Source: Ancylobacter radicis (GTDB lineage: Bacteria > Pseudomonadota > Alphaproteobacteria > Rhizobiales > Xanthobacteraceae). From it: a DNA stretch of 64,000 nucleotides. The stretch is taken from the NCBI RefSeq assembly GCF_018449475.1, contig NZ_JAHCQH010000022.1, positions 85,722 through 149,721 of the forward strand, written 5' to 3'. This document shows, piece by piece, positions 34,412-43,742 of the stretch; positions within the stretch are counted from its first letter, which is position 1, and each line of letters opens with the position of its first letter. The notes beneath the pieces are model-generated. The model was not told where the DNA came from and made no database searches. It worked only from the letters and a program-made list of their open reading frames with translations. A program made the position numbers and the translations under genes.

Positions 34412-36133
34412 ATGAACATCCACGCCGGAGCCGACCACATGCAGCCGCCTCTGCTCGATGTGCATGATCTGACAGTGGAATTTTCCACCCGTCGCGGCAT
34501 GGTCCGGGCGGTCGAGAAGGTGAACCTCACCCTCGCCAAGGGCGAGACGCTGGGCATTGTCGGCGAGTCCGGCTCCGGCAAATCCGTCACCTCCTACACC
34601 GTCATGCGCATTCTCGACCGTGCCGGCCGCATCGCGGAAGGCAGCATAACCTTCGGCGGCGTCGATGTCGGGAACGCCCCGGAGGCGCAGGTGCGGACCC
34701 TGCGCGGGCGCGAAATGTCGATGATCTTCCAGAACCCGCGCGCGGCTCTCAACCCGATCCGCAAGGTGGGCAAGCAGATCGAGGATGTGCTGATCGAGCA
34801 TGTCCAGGCGCAGCCCAGCAACGCCAGAGAGAAGGCCATCGAAGTGCTCCAAGCCGTGCGCATCGCCCGGCCCGAGGAACGCTACCACGCCTATCCCTTT
34901 GAATTATCGGGGGGCATGTGCCAACGCATCGTCATCGCGCTGGCGCTGGCCTGCCGCCCGCAATTGCTGATCGCCGACGAGCCGACCACCGGGCTCGACG
35001 TCACCACCCAGAAGGCGGTGATGGATCTGGTGGTCGAACTTGCCCGCGAACGCAATATGGCGACCATTCTGATCACCCACGACCTTGGCCTGGCTGCCGC
35101 CTATTGCGACCGGGTGATGGTGATGGAGAAGGGCCGCGTGGTGGAGACCGCGACCGCCGAGGCGATCTTCCGCGCGCCGCAGCACGCCTATACCCGCAAG
35201 CTGATGCGTGCGACACCGCGTGGCGGCATCACGCTGCGCGACCTGCTCCCCGAAGAGGTCGCCGCGGAGATGGCGCCGCTCACCACGGCAAAGCCACTCG
35301 CGGGCGGCCCGTCCCTGCTGGTGGTGGAGAACCTGATCAAGGAATATCCGCGCCCCTCCACCGGCTCCGGCCTCGCCCGGCTGTTCGGCGCAAAGGTTGC
35401 GCCACCGGAGCCATTCCGGGCGGTCGACGGCATCAGTTTCTCGCTGGCGCGCGGCGAAAGCCTTGGACTGGTGGGCGAATCCGGCTGCGGCAAATCCACG
35501 ACGTCGATGATGCTGATGCGCCTGCTCGACCCAACCTCGGGACGCATCATCTTCAATGGCGAGGATCTGGCGAACATCTCCGCCAAGACGTTTGCCCGCT
35601 CACCATGGCGCTCGCGCATCCAGATGGTGTTCCAGGATCCCACGGACAGCCTCAATCCGCGTTTCACGGCGGCCCGCTCCATCGCCGATCCACTGATGCG
35701 CCTAGGCGAGCCGATGGCCTCCGCCGCGCTGCGGGCGCGTGTCGAGGAGTTGGCGACACTCGTCGGCCTGCCGGTGTCCCTGCTCGACCGCTTTCCTCAC
35801 CAGCTCTCCGGCGGACAGAAGGCGCGCGTCGGCATTGCCCGCGCCATTGCGCTCGATCCCGAACTCGTGGTGCTCGACGAGCCGACTGCCGCGCTCGACG
35901 TCTCCGTGCAGGCGGTCGTGCTGAACCTGTTGCAGGACCTCAAGCAGCGTCTCGGCATGAGCTACATCTTCGTCAGCCACGACCTCGAAGTGGTGCGCAT
36001 GCTGTGCGATCGGGTCATCGTGATGCGCTCCGGGCGCATCGTCGAGGAAGGTCAAACAGAAGCGGTGATGGCATCACCAAAGGCCGACTACACCCGAGAA
36101 CTGCTCTCCTCCATCCCGCACCCACCTGCGTAG
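34412..36133 (+). CDS. Fused double ABC ATPase (DppD-DppF type)
   Basis: A 573-residue protein combining the two ATPases usually made separately as DppD and DppF. Domain 1 (about 12-270) has GESGSGKS, LSGGMCQR and LIADEPTTGLD. Domain 2 (about 305-565) has GESGCGKST, QLSGGQKARVGIARA and VVLDEPTAALD, each followed by a peptide-transporter C-terminal extension (oligopeptide_ABC type). It powers import of the ligand bound by the 30615-32243 protein. Start 34412 chosen for GGAGCGGG upstream. Confidence 0.93.
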   Translation: MNIHAGADHMQPPLLDVHDLTVEFSTRRGMVRAVEKVNLTLAKGETLGIVGESGSGKSVTSYTVMRILDRAGRIAEGSITFGGVDVGNAPEAQVRTLRGREMSMIFQNPRAALNPIRKVGKQIEDVLIEHVQAQPSNAREKAIEVLQAVRIARPEERYHAYPFELSGGMCQRIVIALALACRPQLLIADEPTTGLDVTTQKAVMDLVVELARERNMATILITHDLGLAAAYCDRVMVMEKGRVVETATAEAIFRAPQHAYTRKLMRATPRGGITLRDLLPEEVAAEMAPLTTAKPLAGGPSLLVVENLIKEYPRPSTGSGLARLFGAKVAPPEPFRAVDGISFSLARGESLGLVGESGCGKSTTSMMLMRLLDPTSGRIIFNGEDLANISAKTFARSPWRSRIQMVFQDPTDSLNPRFTAARSIADPLMRLGEPMASAALRARVEELATLVGLPVSLLDRFPHQLSGGQKARVGIARAIALDPELVVLDEPTAALDVSVQAVVLNLLQDLKQRLGMSYIFVSHDLEVVRMLCDRVIVMRSGRIVEEGQTEAVMASPKADYTRELLSSIPHPPA

Positions 36134-36228
36134 CTACCGGGTGGCGGTCGAACGGGCGGATTGAGCTTCCCGGCCAAAGCCGCGATGATGCCGGCGCCCC
36201 GGTGGCGGGGTGCCGGAGATTCGTCCTT

Positions 36229-37209
36229 ATGTTCAATGGCCTGCTGCGCCATCCCGTGACGCTGATCGTCGGTGCCGTGCTTGCGCTGTTCGCGCTCTAC
36301 GAGATCAGCGTGCGTTTCTTCGGCTACACCGCCGATGCTTATGTGATGAGCGACATCATCGTATTGGCGTCGGAGATCGAGGGGCCGGTTTCGCGCCTCG
36401 CGGTGCAGAACAATGAGTCCGTCACCGCCGGCCAGCTTTTGTTCGAGATCGAGAAAACGCCCTATCAACTGAAGGTGCAGCAGACCCAGGCGGCCTTGCA
36501 GCAGGCGCAGGCGGATCTGGACCTTGCGCGAGACGAGGTGAAATCGGCGCAGGCCGGCGTGGTGTCGGCGCAGGCGGTGCTGACCAATGCGCAGGCACAG
36601 CTCGCGCGCGTAAAGTCTCTATCGACGGACGGGTACTCGACCGAGGCAAGTCTCGACGTGGCGGTCCGCGACGTGGCGACGGCGACCGCCAATGTGCAGA
36701 CCGCGCAGGCTGCGCTCGACGTGTCCAACCGCCGGGTGGCCGTGGCCATCGCGACGATTGCCTCTGCTCAGGCGTACCTCGCCAAGGCGCAGTACGATTT
36801 CTCCAAAACCACCGTCGCGGCGCCCGAGGCGGGACGCATCGCCCCCTTCACCATCCGTGTCGGCGACTATCTTCAGCCCGGCTCGGAAGTGCTGGCCGTG
36901 ATCACCGATAAGCGGCGGCGGGTGGTCGCCAACATGGCGGAGCGCCATCTCGCGCGCATCCGCACCGGCCAGAGCGTGTGGCTCACTCTCGGATCGGACC
37001 CCTGGGTTCTCCACCATGGCCGTGTGAGCGGCATCGCTGCCGGCGTCGCGCGTTCCCAGGATAATCCGCAGGTCGTGCCTTATGTCGATCCGACCACCGA
37101 CTGGGTACGCCTGCCACGTCGCTTTCCCATCGAGATCACGCTCGACGCGTGGCCGGATGATCTCGGCCTGTTCAACGGTTCGGATGCCCGCGTGCTGATC
37201 TGGTTCTGA
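36229..37209 (+). CDS. HlyD-family membrane fusion protein (AaeA/EmrA-like)
   Basis: A 326-residue periplasmic adaptor anchored by one N-terminal helix (residues 9-29). Barrel-sandwich halves flank a coiled-coil hairpin (about 75-170, Gln/Ala-rich with QAQADLDLARDEVKSAQ). EIEGPVSRLAVQNNESVTAGQLLFEI and TTVAAPEAGRIAPFTIRVGDYLQPG are the lipoyl-type halves. It pairs with the FUSC gene 4 bases downstream, as AaeA pairs with AaeB in export of hydroxylated aromatic acids. No outer-membrane channel gene lies beside it. Confidence 0.9.
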   Translation: MFNGLLRHPVTLIVGAVLALFALYEISVRFFGYTADAYVMSDIIVLASEIEGPVSRLAVQNNESVTAGQLLFEIEKTPYQLKVQQTQAALQQAQADLDLARDEVKSAQAGVVSAQAVLTNAQAQLARVKSLSTDGYSTEASLDVAVRDVATATANVQTAQAALDVSNRRVAVAIATIASAQAYLAKAQYDFSKTTVAAPEAGRIAPFTIRVGDYLQPGSEVLAVITDKRRRVVANMAERHLARIRTGQSVWLTLGSDPWVLHHGRVSGIAAGVARSQDNPQVVPYVDPTTDWVRLPRRFPIEITLDAWPDDLGLFNGSDARVLIWF

Positions 37210-37213
37210 CGCC

Positions 37214-38200
37214 ATGGATGATGTCACCCGACAGGCTTTCGCAACGGCGTCGGGTGTCCTCGCCGCCGTCTACATCGCGCTCGCCATGGGGTTGGCGGAG
37301 CCCTATTGGGCGGCGCTCAGCGTCATGATCATCGCCAATGTCGACCGCGATGCCCTGTTCACCAAGGGATTGCTGCGCGTGACCGGCACCTTTGTCGGCG
37401 TGTTCAGCGGCTATGTGGTGGGCCAGTGGATGGAAGGGCTTCCCTTCCAGCAGGCGGCTTTGGTGATGATCGCTGCCGGTATCGGCACCTATGGCCGGCA
37501 GCGCAGCGCCTATGGCTATGCCTGGTTCTACGGCGCGCTGACCTTTGCGCTGGTGATGCTCTACACCATGGTCCAGCCGCAGGATCTCTACAGCTTCGCG
37601 CATTATCGCTGCTACGAGATCGTCATCGGCGTTGCCTGCGGCACGCTGGCCAACTGGGCGCTCGGGCCGAGGGCGGGAGAGCTTCCCTCTCACATCGTCG
37701 CTCAGCTTGCGACCACCACGCCGGAAAACGCGCTCTGGCAAGCGATCGTCGCGGCCGTTGGCACGCTGACCATCATCCTCACCTGGTCGCTGTTCGACCT
37801 GCCGCAACTGCCGCAGGTGCTGATTTCAAGCCTGATCGTGGTGGACAGCGACCCGGTCGCGACCCGCCATCGCGGGGCGCAGCGCATCTTCGGCTGCATT
37901 CTCGGGGGTGGAGCGGGGCTGATCGTGATCGCCATCGATGCGTCGCTGCACTGGTGGTGGACCGTGGCCCTGTTCCTTGGCGTGTTCGGCTTCTCGCGCA
38001 TCCACCTCACCAAATCGGCACAGGCCTATGTCGGTACGCAATCGGCCATCGCCTATCTGGTGACGTTGGTGAGTGTCGGCCCGCCGGTCTCGATGAGCCC
38101 GCCGGTGGAGCGTCTCGTCGGCATCGTCATCGGCGTCAGCATCATGACCGTTCTGGTCTGGGCGCTGAACCCGAAGGCACCGGTGCCGAAGGCTGCGTAG
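37214..38200 (+). CDS. FUSC-family efflux membrane protein (AaeB-like)
   Basis: A 328-residue membrane protein with two groups of helices (about residues 10-165 and 180-320) separated by a loop, the FUSC (fusaric acid resistance) layout but without the long cytosolic domain of full AaeB. PYWAALSVMIIANVDRDALFTKGLLRVTGTFVGVFSGY is the conserved N-terminal region. It works with the adaptor just upstream, probably exporting an aromatic acid or similar organic acid. It converges on the RND pump gene. Confidence 0.88.
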   Translation: MDDVTRQAFATASGVLAAVYIALAMGLAEPYWAALSVMIIANVDRDALFTKGLLRVTGTFVGVFSGYVVGQWMEGLPFQQAALVMIAAGIGTYGRQRSAYGYAWFYGALTFALVMLYTMVQPQDLYSFAHYRCYEIVIGVACGTLANWALGPRAGELPSHIVAQLATTTPENALWQAIVAAVGTLTIILTWSLFDLPQLPQVLISSLIVVDSDPVATRHRGAQRIFGCILGGGAGLIVIAIDASLHWWWTVALFLGVFGFSRIHLTKSAQAYVGTQSAIAYLVTLVSVGPPVSMSPPVERLVGIVIGVSIMTVLVWALNPKAPVPKAA

Positions 38201-38281
38201 TTGGCCGGCCGGTAGGCTCGCGTCGAACCTCAATGGGGGGCGGGATGAGGCGCGGCGCCTCCTCCCGGCCGGCGGCAAGGC

Positions 38282-41200
38282 TCACTCCGCGGGGAGAGGT
38301 ACGGAGGGAGCCTCGCCATGCTGGCGCAGCGCGCGGTTGCCCGCGAGCCTGCGAAGCAGGACGTAGAAGACCGGTGTGAGGAACAGGCCGAAGAAGGTCA
38401 CGCCGATCATGCCGGCGAACACCGCGACACCCATGGCATGCCGCATCTCGGCGCCCGCACCGGTGGAGAGCACCAGCGGCAGCACGCCCATGATGAAGGC
38501 AAAGGAGGTCATCAGGATCGGCCGCAGACGCAGCCGGCTGGCCTCGATCGCCGCCTCCACCGGGTTGCGCCCGGCGAATTCCAGCTCGCGGGCGAATTCC
38601 ACGATCAGGATCGCGTTCTTCGCCGACAGGCCGACCAGCACCACGAGCCCGATCTGGGTGAAGATGTTGTTGTCACCCGCCCCGAGCCATACGCCGAACA
38701 GCGCGGCGAGGATGCCCATCGGTACGATCAGGATGATCGCGATGGGCAGCGTCAGGCTCTCATACTGGGCCGCCAGCACGAGGAAGACGAGCAGCAGGGC
38801 GAGCGGGAAGACCAGCACGGCGGAGTTGCCGGCGAGAATCTCCTGATAGGTGAGGTCGGTCCACTCATAGTCGAAGCCCGGCGGCAGCACCTCGGCGGCG
38901 ATGCGCTGAGCCGCGTCCTGTGCCTGACCGGACGAATAACCGGGTGCGGGCGAGGCGTTGATGTCGGCGGTCAGGAAGCCGTTATAGCGCATGGCCCGCT
39001 CCGGCCCGGCCGTGGCCTCCACCTTCAGCAGCGCGGCGAGCGGGATCATCTCGCCGGTGAGCGAGCGGACCTTCAGCTTGCCGATATCCTCGGGCTTGGC
39101 GCGGAAGGGCGCATCCGCCTGCACGCGGACCGAATAGGTGCGTCCGAACTTGTTGAAGTCGTTCACATAGAGCGAGCCGAGATAGACCTGCAGGGTCTCG
39201 AACACCGCCTGGATGGGCACGCCGAGCTGGCGGGCCTTGGTGCGGTCCACATTGGCGAAGAGTTGCGGCACGTTGATCTGGAAGGTCGAGAACTGCCCGG
39301 TCAGTTCCGGCGCCTGCATGGCCTTGGCCATGAAGGCGTTCGTCACTTCCGCCAGTTGCTCATAGCCCCGTCCGGCCCGATCCTCGATCTGCAGCTTGAA
39401 GCCGCCGACCACGCCGAGCCCCTGCACCGGCGGGGGCGGGAACATGGCGATGAACGCGTCCTGGATCGCCCCGTATTTCTGGTTCAGCGACATGGCGATG
39501 GCGCCGGCCGAGAGGTTGGGCGTGGTGCGTTCCTCGAAAGGCTTGAGCACCGAGAAGACGATGCCGGCGTTCGACGAGTTGGAGAAGCCGGCGATCGACA
39601 GGCCGGGGAAGGCGACCGCGCTGGCGACACCCGGCTCGGCGAGGGTGATCTCCGTCATGCGGCGGATCACCTCCTCGGTCCGGTCGAGCGTCGCGCCGTC
39701 GGGAAGCTGGGCGAAGCCGACGAGATATTGCTTGTCCTGCATCGGCACGAAGCCGGACGGCACGGCCTGGAACAGCCACCAGGTGGCGCCGAGCATGACC
39801 GCGTAGAAGATCATGACAAGGCTCTTGACCTTGAGCACGCCGCGCACGCCGCTGCCATAGCCGTTGGAACTGCGCGAGAAGGCCCAGTTGAAGCCACGAA
39901 AGAACCAGCCGAACAGGAAGTTGATCACTCGCTGCAACGCATCGGGCTCGGCGTGGTGGCCCTTCAGCAGCAGTGCGGCGAGCGCCGGGGAAAGGGTGAG
40001 AGAGTTGATCGCCGAGATCACCGTCGAGATGGCGATGGTGAGCGCGAACTGGCGGTAGAACTGACCGGACAGGCCGGAGATGAAAGCGAGCGGCACGAAG
40101 ACTGCGACCAGCACCAGGGCGATGGCGACGATGGGGCCGGACACTTCGCTCATGGCCCGATAGGAGGCTTCGCGCGGGGAAAGCCCGTTCTCGATGTTGC
40201 GCTCGACATTCTCCACCACGACGATGGCGTCATCGACCACGATGCCGATGGCGAGCACGAGGCCGAACAGGCTCAGCGCGTTGATCGAGAAGCCGAAGAT
40301 GTACATCACCGCGAAGGTGCCGACGATGGACACCGGTACCGCGAGCAGAGGGATGATCGACGCCCGCCAAGTCTGCAGGAACACCACGACGACGAGGACG
40401 ACCAGCAGCACGGCCTCGAACAGGGTGTGGATCACGGCCTCGATGGAAGCGTCGACGAAGCGCGTCGTGTCGTAGACGATGGCGTAGTCCACACCTTCCG
40501 GCATGGTCTTCTTCACCTCCTCCATCGTCGCGCGGACGTTGTCGGCGATTTCCAGCGCGTTCGAGCCCGGCGCCTGGAACACGCCGATACCGACCGCTTG
40601 CTTGTTGTCGAGCAGCGAGCGCAGCGCATAGTCGGCGGCGCCGAGTTCGATGCGCGCAACATCGCGCAGGCGCACGATCTGGCCATTGGCGCCGGTCTTC
40701 ACGACCACGTCGCCAAACTCCTCCTCGGTCTCGAGGCGGCCCTGGGCGTTGACGGAAAGCTGGAGATCGACGCCGGGAGCGGAAGGCGAGGCCCCGACCG
40801 TGCCGGCGGCGGCCTGCACGTTCTGCGCGCGGATCTCGCTCACCACGTCGCCGGCGGACAGGCCGTGCTCGGCGATCTTCTGCGGGTCGAGCCAGACGCG
40901 CATCGAGTAGTCGCCGGCGCCGAAGATCTCGATCTGGCCGACGCCCGAGATGCGGGCGAGCCGGTCCTTCACGTTCAGCACGGCGTAGTTGCGCAGGTAG
41001 GTTATATCATACCGGTCATTCGGCGAGACCAGATGCACCACCATGATGAAGTTCGGCGAGCTTTTCGCCGTGGTGACGCCGAGGCTGCGTACTTCTTCCG
41101 GCAGGCGGGGCTCGGCCTGCGCGACACGGTTCTGCACGAGCTGCGTCGCCTTGTCCGGGTCGGTGCCGAGCTTGAAGGTGACGGTCAGCGTCATCACGCC

Positions 41201-41461
41201 GTCGGTCGTCGCCTGCGAGGACATGTACAGCATGTCCTCCACGCCGTTGATCTGCTCCTCGATCGGCGTTGCCACGGTGGCGGCGATGACCTTGGGGCTG
41301 GCGCCGGGATATTGCGCGCGCACGATCACCTGCGGCGGCACGACCTCCGGATATTCGGAGATCGGCATCACCCGCAGGGCCAGCAGGCCCGCCACGAAGA
41401 TGAGCACCGACAGCACCGCCGCAAAGATCGGCCGGTCGATGAAGAATCTGGAAAAATTCAT
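38282..41461 (-). CDS. RND multidrug efflux pump, HAE1 family
   Basis: A 1059-residue inner-membrane pump starting MNFSRFFIDRPIFAAVLSV. It has 12 membrane helices and two large periplasmic loops. Proton-relay residues are in VLAIGIVVDDAIVVVENVERN (Asp pair in helix 4) and LVVLVGLSAKNAILIVEFARE (Lys in helix 10). It belongs with AcrB/MexB/BepE-type drug exporters. It is the last gene of the leftward operon hydrolase homologue-adaptor-pump, 26 bases after the adaptor. No TolC gene is in view, so a shared outer-membrane channel is presumed. Confidence 0.95.
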   Translation of the reverse strand: MNFSRFFIDRPIFAAVLSVLIFVAGLLALRVMPISEYPEVVPPQVIVRAQYPGASPKVIAATVATPIEEQINGVEDMLYMSSQATTDGVMTLTVTFKLGTDPDKATQLVQNRVAQAEPRLPEEVRSLGVTTAKSSPNFIMVVHLVSPNDRYDITYLRNYAVLNVKDRLARISGVGQIEIFGAGDYSMRVWLDPQKIAEHGLSAGDVVSEIRAQNVQAAAGTVGASPSAPGVDLQLSVNAQGRLETEEEFGDVVVKTGANGQIVRLRDVARIELGAADYALRSLLDNKQAVGIGVFQAPGSNALEIADNVRATMEEVKKTMPEGVDYAIVYDTTRFVDASIEAVIHTLFEAVLLVVLVVVVFLQTWRASIIPLLAVPVSIVGTFAVMYIFGFSINALSLFGLVLAIGIVVDDAIVVVENVERNIENGLSPREASYRAMSEVSGPIVAIALVLVAVFVPLAFISGLSGQFYRQFALTIAISTVISAINSLTLSPALAALLLKGHHAEPDALQRVINFLFGWFFRGFNWAFSRSSNGYGSGVRGVLKVKSLVMIFYAVMLGATWWLFQAVPSGFVPMQDKQYLVGFAQLPDGATLDRTEEVIRRMTEITLAEPGVASAVAFPGLSIAGFSNSSNAGIVFSVLKPFEERTTPNLSAGAIAMSLNQKYGAIQDAFIAMFPPPPVQGLGVVGGFKLQIEDRAGRGYEQLAEVTNAFMAKAMQAPELTGQFSTFQINVPQLFANVDRTKARQLGVPIQAVFETLQVYLGSLYVNDFNKFGRTYSVRVQADAPFRAKPEDIGKLKVRSLTGEMIPLAALLKVEATAGPERAMRYNGFLTADINASPAPGYSSGQAQDAAQRIAAEVLPPGFDYEWTDLTYQEILAGNSAVLVFPLALLLVFLVLAAQYESLTLPIAIILIVPMGILAALFGVWLGAGDNNIFTQIGLVVLVGLSAKNAILIVEFARELEFAGRNPVEAAIEASRLRLRPILMTSFAFIMGVLPLVLSTGAGAEMRHAMGVAVFAGMIGVTFFGLFLTPVFYVLLRRLAGNRALRQHGEAPSVPLPAE

Positions 41462-41487
41462 GTTGTCCTCCCCCCGTCGCGCGGCGC

Positions 41488-42771
41488 TCAGCGCGCCGTC
41501 ACGGAGGCGTTGGAGTCGGCGGAAGCGGTTTCCATTGGCACGATCTCGGGCGCCAGCAGTGCGCCCGGGCGCACCCGCTGCAGGCCATTGACCACGATGC
41601 GCTCGCCTTCCTTCAGGCCGCGCGTCACCACGCGCAGCCCATCGCTCTGCGCGCCCAGCTTGATCTCGCGATAGGTGGCCTTGTTGGCATCGTCGACCAC
41701 GAAGACGAACTTCTTGTCCTGATCGGTGCCGACCGCGCGCTCACTGATGACGAGAGCCTGTTCAATCTTGGCGCGACCCATGCGGACGCGGGCGAACTGG
41801 CCGGGAACGAGACGCCCGTCCGGATTGTCGAACACGGCGCGCAGGCGGAATGTGCCGGTGGCAGCGGCGACCTGGTTGTCCACGAACTGGAGATGGCCGC
41901 GAACAGGCTTGCCGGCCGTGGTGGCCGTGGTGATCTCGACCGGGATGCGGTCGATCTGGCCGAGCACGTCACCCTCGCCAAGCGAAGCGAGGGCTTCGCC
42001 GACGGACGTCTCGTCGGCGTCGAAGCCGACATAGATGGGGTTAACGGATACCAGCGTCGTCAGGACGGGCGAGGTCGGCCCGGCGACCACGAGATTGCCG
42101 ACGGTCACCTCCAGTCGGCCGATCCGGCCCTCCACCGGTGCGCGCACCTCGGTATAGCCGAGGTCGAGCTTGGCCGTGTGGACGGCGGCTTCCGCCGCCC
42201 GCAGATTGGCCTCGGCCTCGCGGTAGGTGTTGGTGCGCTGGTCGAGGTCGCGTACCGAGACGACGCGGTTGTCGACAAGCTGCTTGCCGCGGTCGAGTTC
42301 CGTCTTGGCGAAGTCGACCTGCGCCGCAGAGGCCTGGCGCATGGCTTCCGCCCGGTCCAGCGCGGCGATGTAGGGCTCGGGGTCGATGGTCACCAGCAGG
42401 TCGCCCTGCTTGACCAGCGCGCCCTCGCGGAAATGCACCGCCTTCACCGCGCCGTTCACGCGCGGGCGCAGTTCGACATTCTCCACCGCCTGGAGGCGGC
42501 CGGAGAACTCGTCCCAGCGCATCGTGTCCTGCGATTTCAGCACGGCGACGGAGACGGGGGTGGCTGGCATGGCCTGTTCCGGTGCCGGATCGGTGGCGAG
42601 CGCGGCGCTGATCGGCCAGGCGAACCAGACGGCGGCAGCCGTGGCGAGGGTCGCGAGGCCCAGCGCAATGCTTGGCTCGCGCCAGGCGCGGAACCGGGGC
42701 GTTACTGCGGTAGCGCCCGCGACTTGGGCGATAGGCTTGTCATTCGAAGGGCGAGCATCGACTACGCTCAT
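41488..42771 (-). CDS. RND periplasmic adaptor (AcrA/MexA family)
   Basis: A 427-residue adaptor. An N-terminal cytoplasmic segment of about 30 residues precedes one membrane helix (about 33-52), suggesting helix rather than lipid anchoring. Lipoyl halves (SGRLQAVENVELRPRVNGAVKAVHFREGALVKQGD and LGYTEVRAPVEGRIGRLEVTVGNLV) flank the hairpin; beta-barrel and membrane-proximal domains follow. It lies 16 bases after the hydrolase homologue and 26 before the pump. Confidence 0.94.
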   Translation of the reverse strand: MSVVDARPSNDKPIAQVAGATAVTPRFRAWREPSIALGLATLATAAAVWFAWPISAALATDPAPEQAMPATPVSVAVLKSQDTMRWDEFSGRLQAVENVELRPRVNGAVKAVHFREGALVKQGDLLVTIDPEPYIAALDRAEAMRQASAAQVDFAKTELDRGKQLVDNRVVSVRDLDQRTNTYREAEANLRAAEAAVHTAKLDLGYTEVRAPVEGRIGRLEVTVGNLVVAGPTSPVLTTLVSVNPIYVGFDADETSVGEALASLGEGDVLGQIDRIPVEITTATTAGKPVRGHLQFVDNQVAAATGTFRLRAVFDNPDGRLVPGQFARVRMGRAKIEQALVISERAVGTDQDKKFVFVVDDANKATYREIKLGAQSDGLRVVTRGLKEGERIVVNGLQRVRPGALLAPEIVPMETASADSNASVTAR

Positions 42772-42787
42772 CTTGCTTCTCCCGGCC

Positions 42788-43711
42788 TCAGGCCTGAACG
42801 TCTTGAATGGCTGCGGCGGGGCCCCCCGCCAGAAACGCTGAAAAAAGAGGCGTCAGATCGCGCGCCCAGGCCGGCAGTTCCGCCGGATCTCGGGGAGCGT
42901 CCGTTACGTCCTCATGCACGACCTGCGACTCGACCCACACGCCGTATTCGGCAAGGCGCCGGGCATAGGCGACGCTTTCATCCCGCAAGGCGCAGGCGTC
43001 TGATGTGATGATGAGCGCCGGGGCAAGGCCCCCGAGCCGACGCGATCCCAGAGGCGCGGCATAGGGATGAGCCGCCTTGTCCGCCGAGCCTAGATAGGAA
43101 TGCCAGCCATCCGCCCATCGGCAGCCCTGCGCGCCGATCTGTGCCGTGCGCACCGATTGGGAGCCGAGGCCAGGGTCCAGCATGGGGGAGACGAGAATCT
43201 GTCCGGCGACCGGGGGATGGCCCTGGTCGCGGGCCATGAGGGTCAGCGCGGTCGCGATGTTGGCGCCGGCTTCCTCTCCGGCGACGAACAGGCGCGCCCC
43301 ACGCCCGCACCAGTTCGCCCGCTGGCGGTAAATCAGGTCGAGTGCGGCATAGCTGACATTCAGCGCCGCAGGAAACGGATGTTCGGGGGCCAGCGGATAG
43401 TTGACCGAGATGACCACGGCGCCCGCTGCCGCCATGCAGCGGCAGATGTCGATGCTGCAATCGAGGTCGCCGCAGGTGAAGGTTCCGCCATGAAGATGCA
43501 GCACGATGGCAGCCGGACGCTGGGCCGCCACGGGGCGGTATACGCGCACCGTCAAGGCGGTCCCCGCGCAATCCAGCGTCTCGTCGGTCCACGGCATCTG
43601 CATATACAGCCATCCCACAGGGCGCTTTTCCGCCACCCGGTTCCCGCAGTGCGGTGCAACAAGAATTAGGCTGGCAATCTCCTCGCAAAAATAGGCCATC
43701 TGTGTTTTCAT
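42788..43711 (-). CDS. Alpha/beta-hydrolase (HSL family) homologue lacking the nucleophile serine
   Basis: A 307-residue (from 43711) HSL-type fold protein. The oxyanion motif HLHGGTF and family segment NYPLAPEHPFPAA are clear, and Asp/His positions exist in SDACALRDES and VVHEDV. The nucleophile elbow, normally G-D-S-A-G, reads G-E-E-A-G, so Glu147 replaces Ser and esterase activity by the normal mechanism is not expected. It heads the RND operon and faces a LysR gene. A start at 43603 (MQMPWTDETLD) removes 36 poorly conserved residues and would leave a more normal 139-bp promoter gap. Confidence 0.85.
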   Translation of the reverse strand: MKTQMAYFCEEIASLILVAPHCGNRVAEKRPVGWLYMQMPWTDETLDCAGTALTVRVYRPVAAQRPAAIVLHLHGGTFTCGDLDCSIDICRCMAAAGAVVISVNYPLAPEHPFPAALNVSYAALDLIYRQRANWCGRGARLFVAGEEAGANIATALTLMARDQGHPPVAGQILVSPMLDPGLGSQSVRTAQIGAQGCRWADGWHSYLGSADKAAHPYAAPLGSRRLGGLAPALIITSDACALRDESVAYARRLAEYGVWVESQVVHEDVTDAPRDPAELPAWARDLTPLFSAFLAGGPAAAIQDVQA

Positions 43712-43742
43712 TATTCACATATGGAAACAATGAGCCGGCTCG

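Noticed and set aside
38318..41674. Very long open frame opposite the RND pump gene
   Set aside because: It mirrors a well-conserved RND gene on the other strand, has strongly biased Arg/Gly/His-rich composition and no recognisable domain; this is expected at this GC content.
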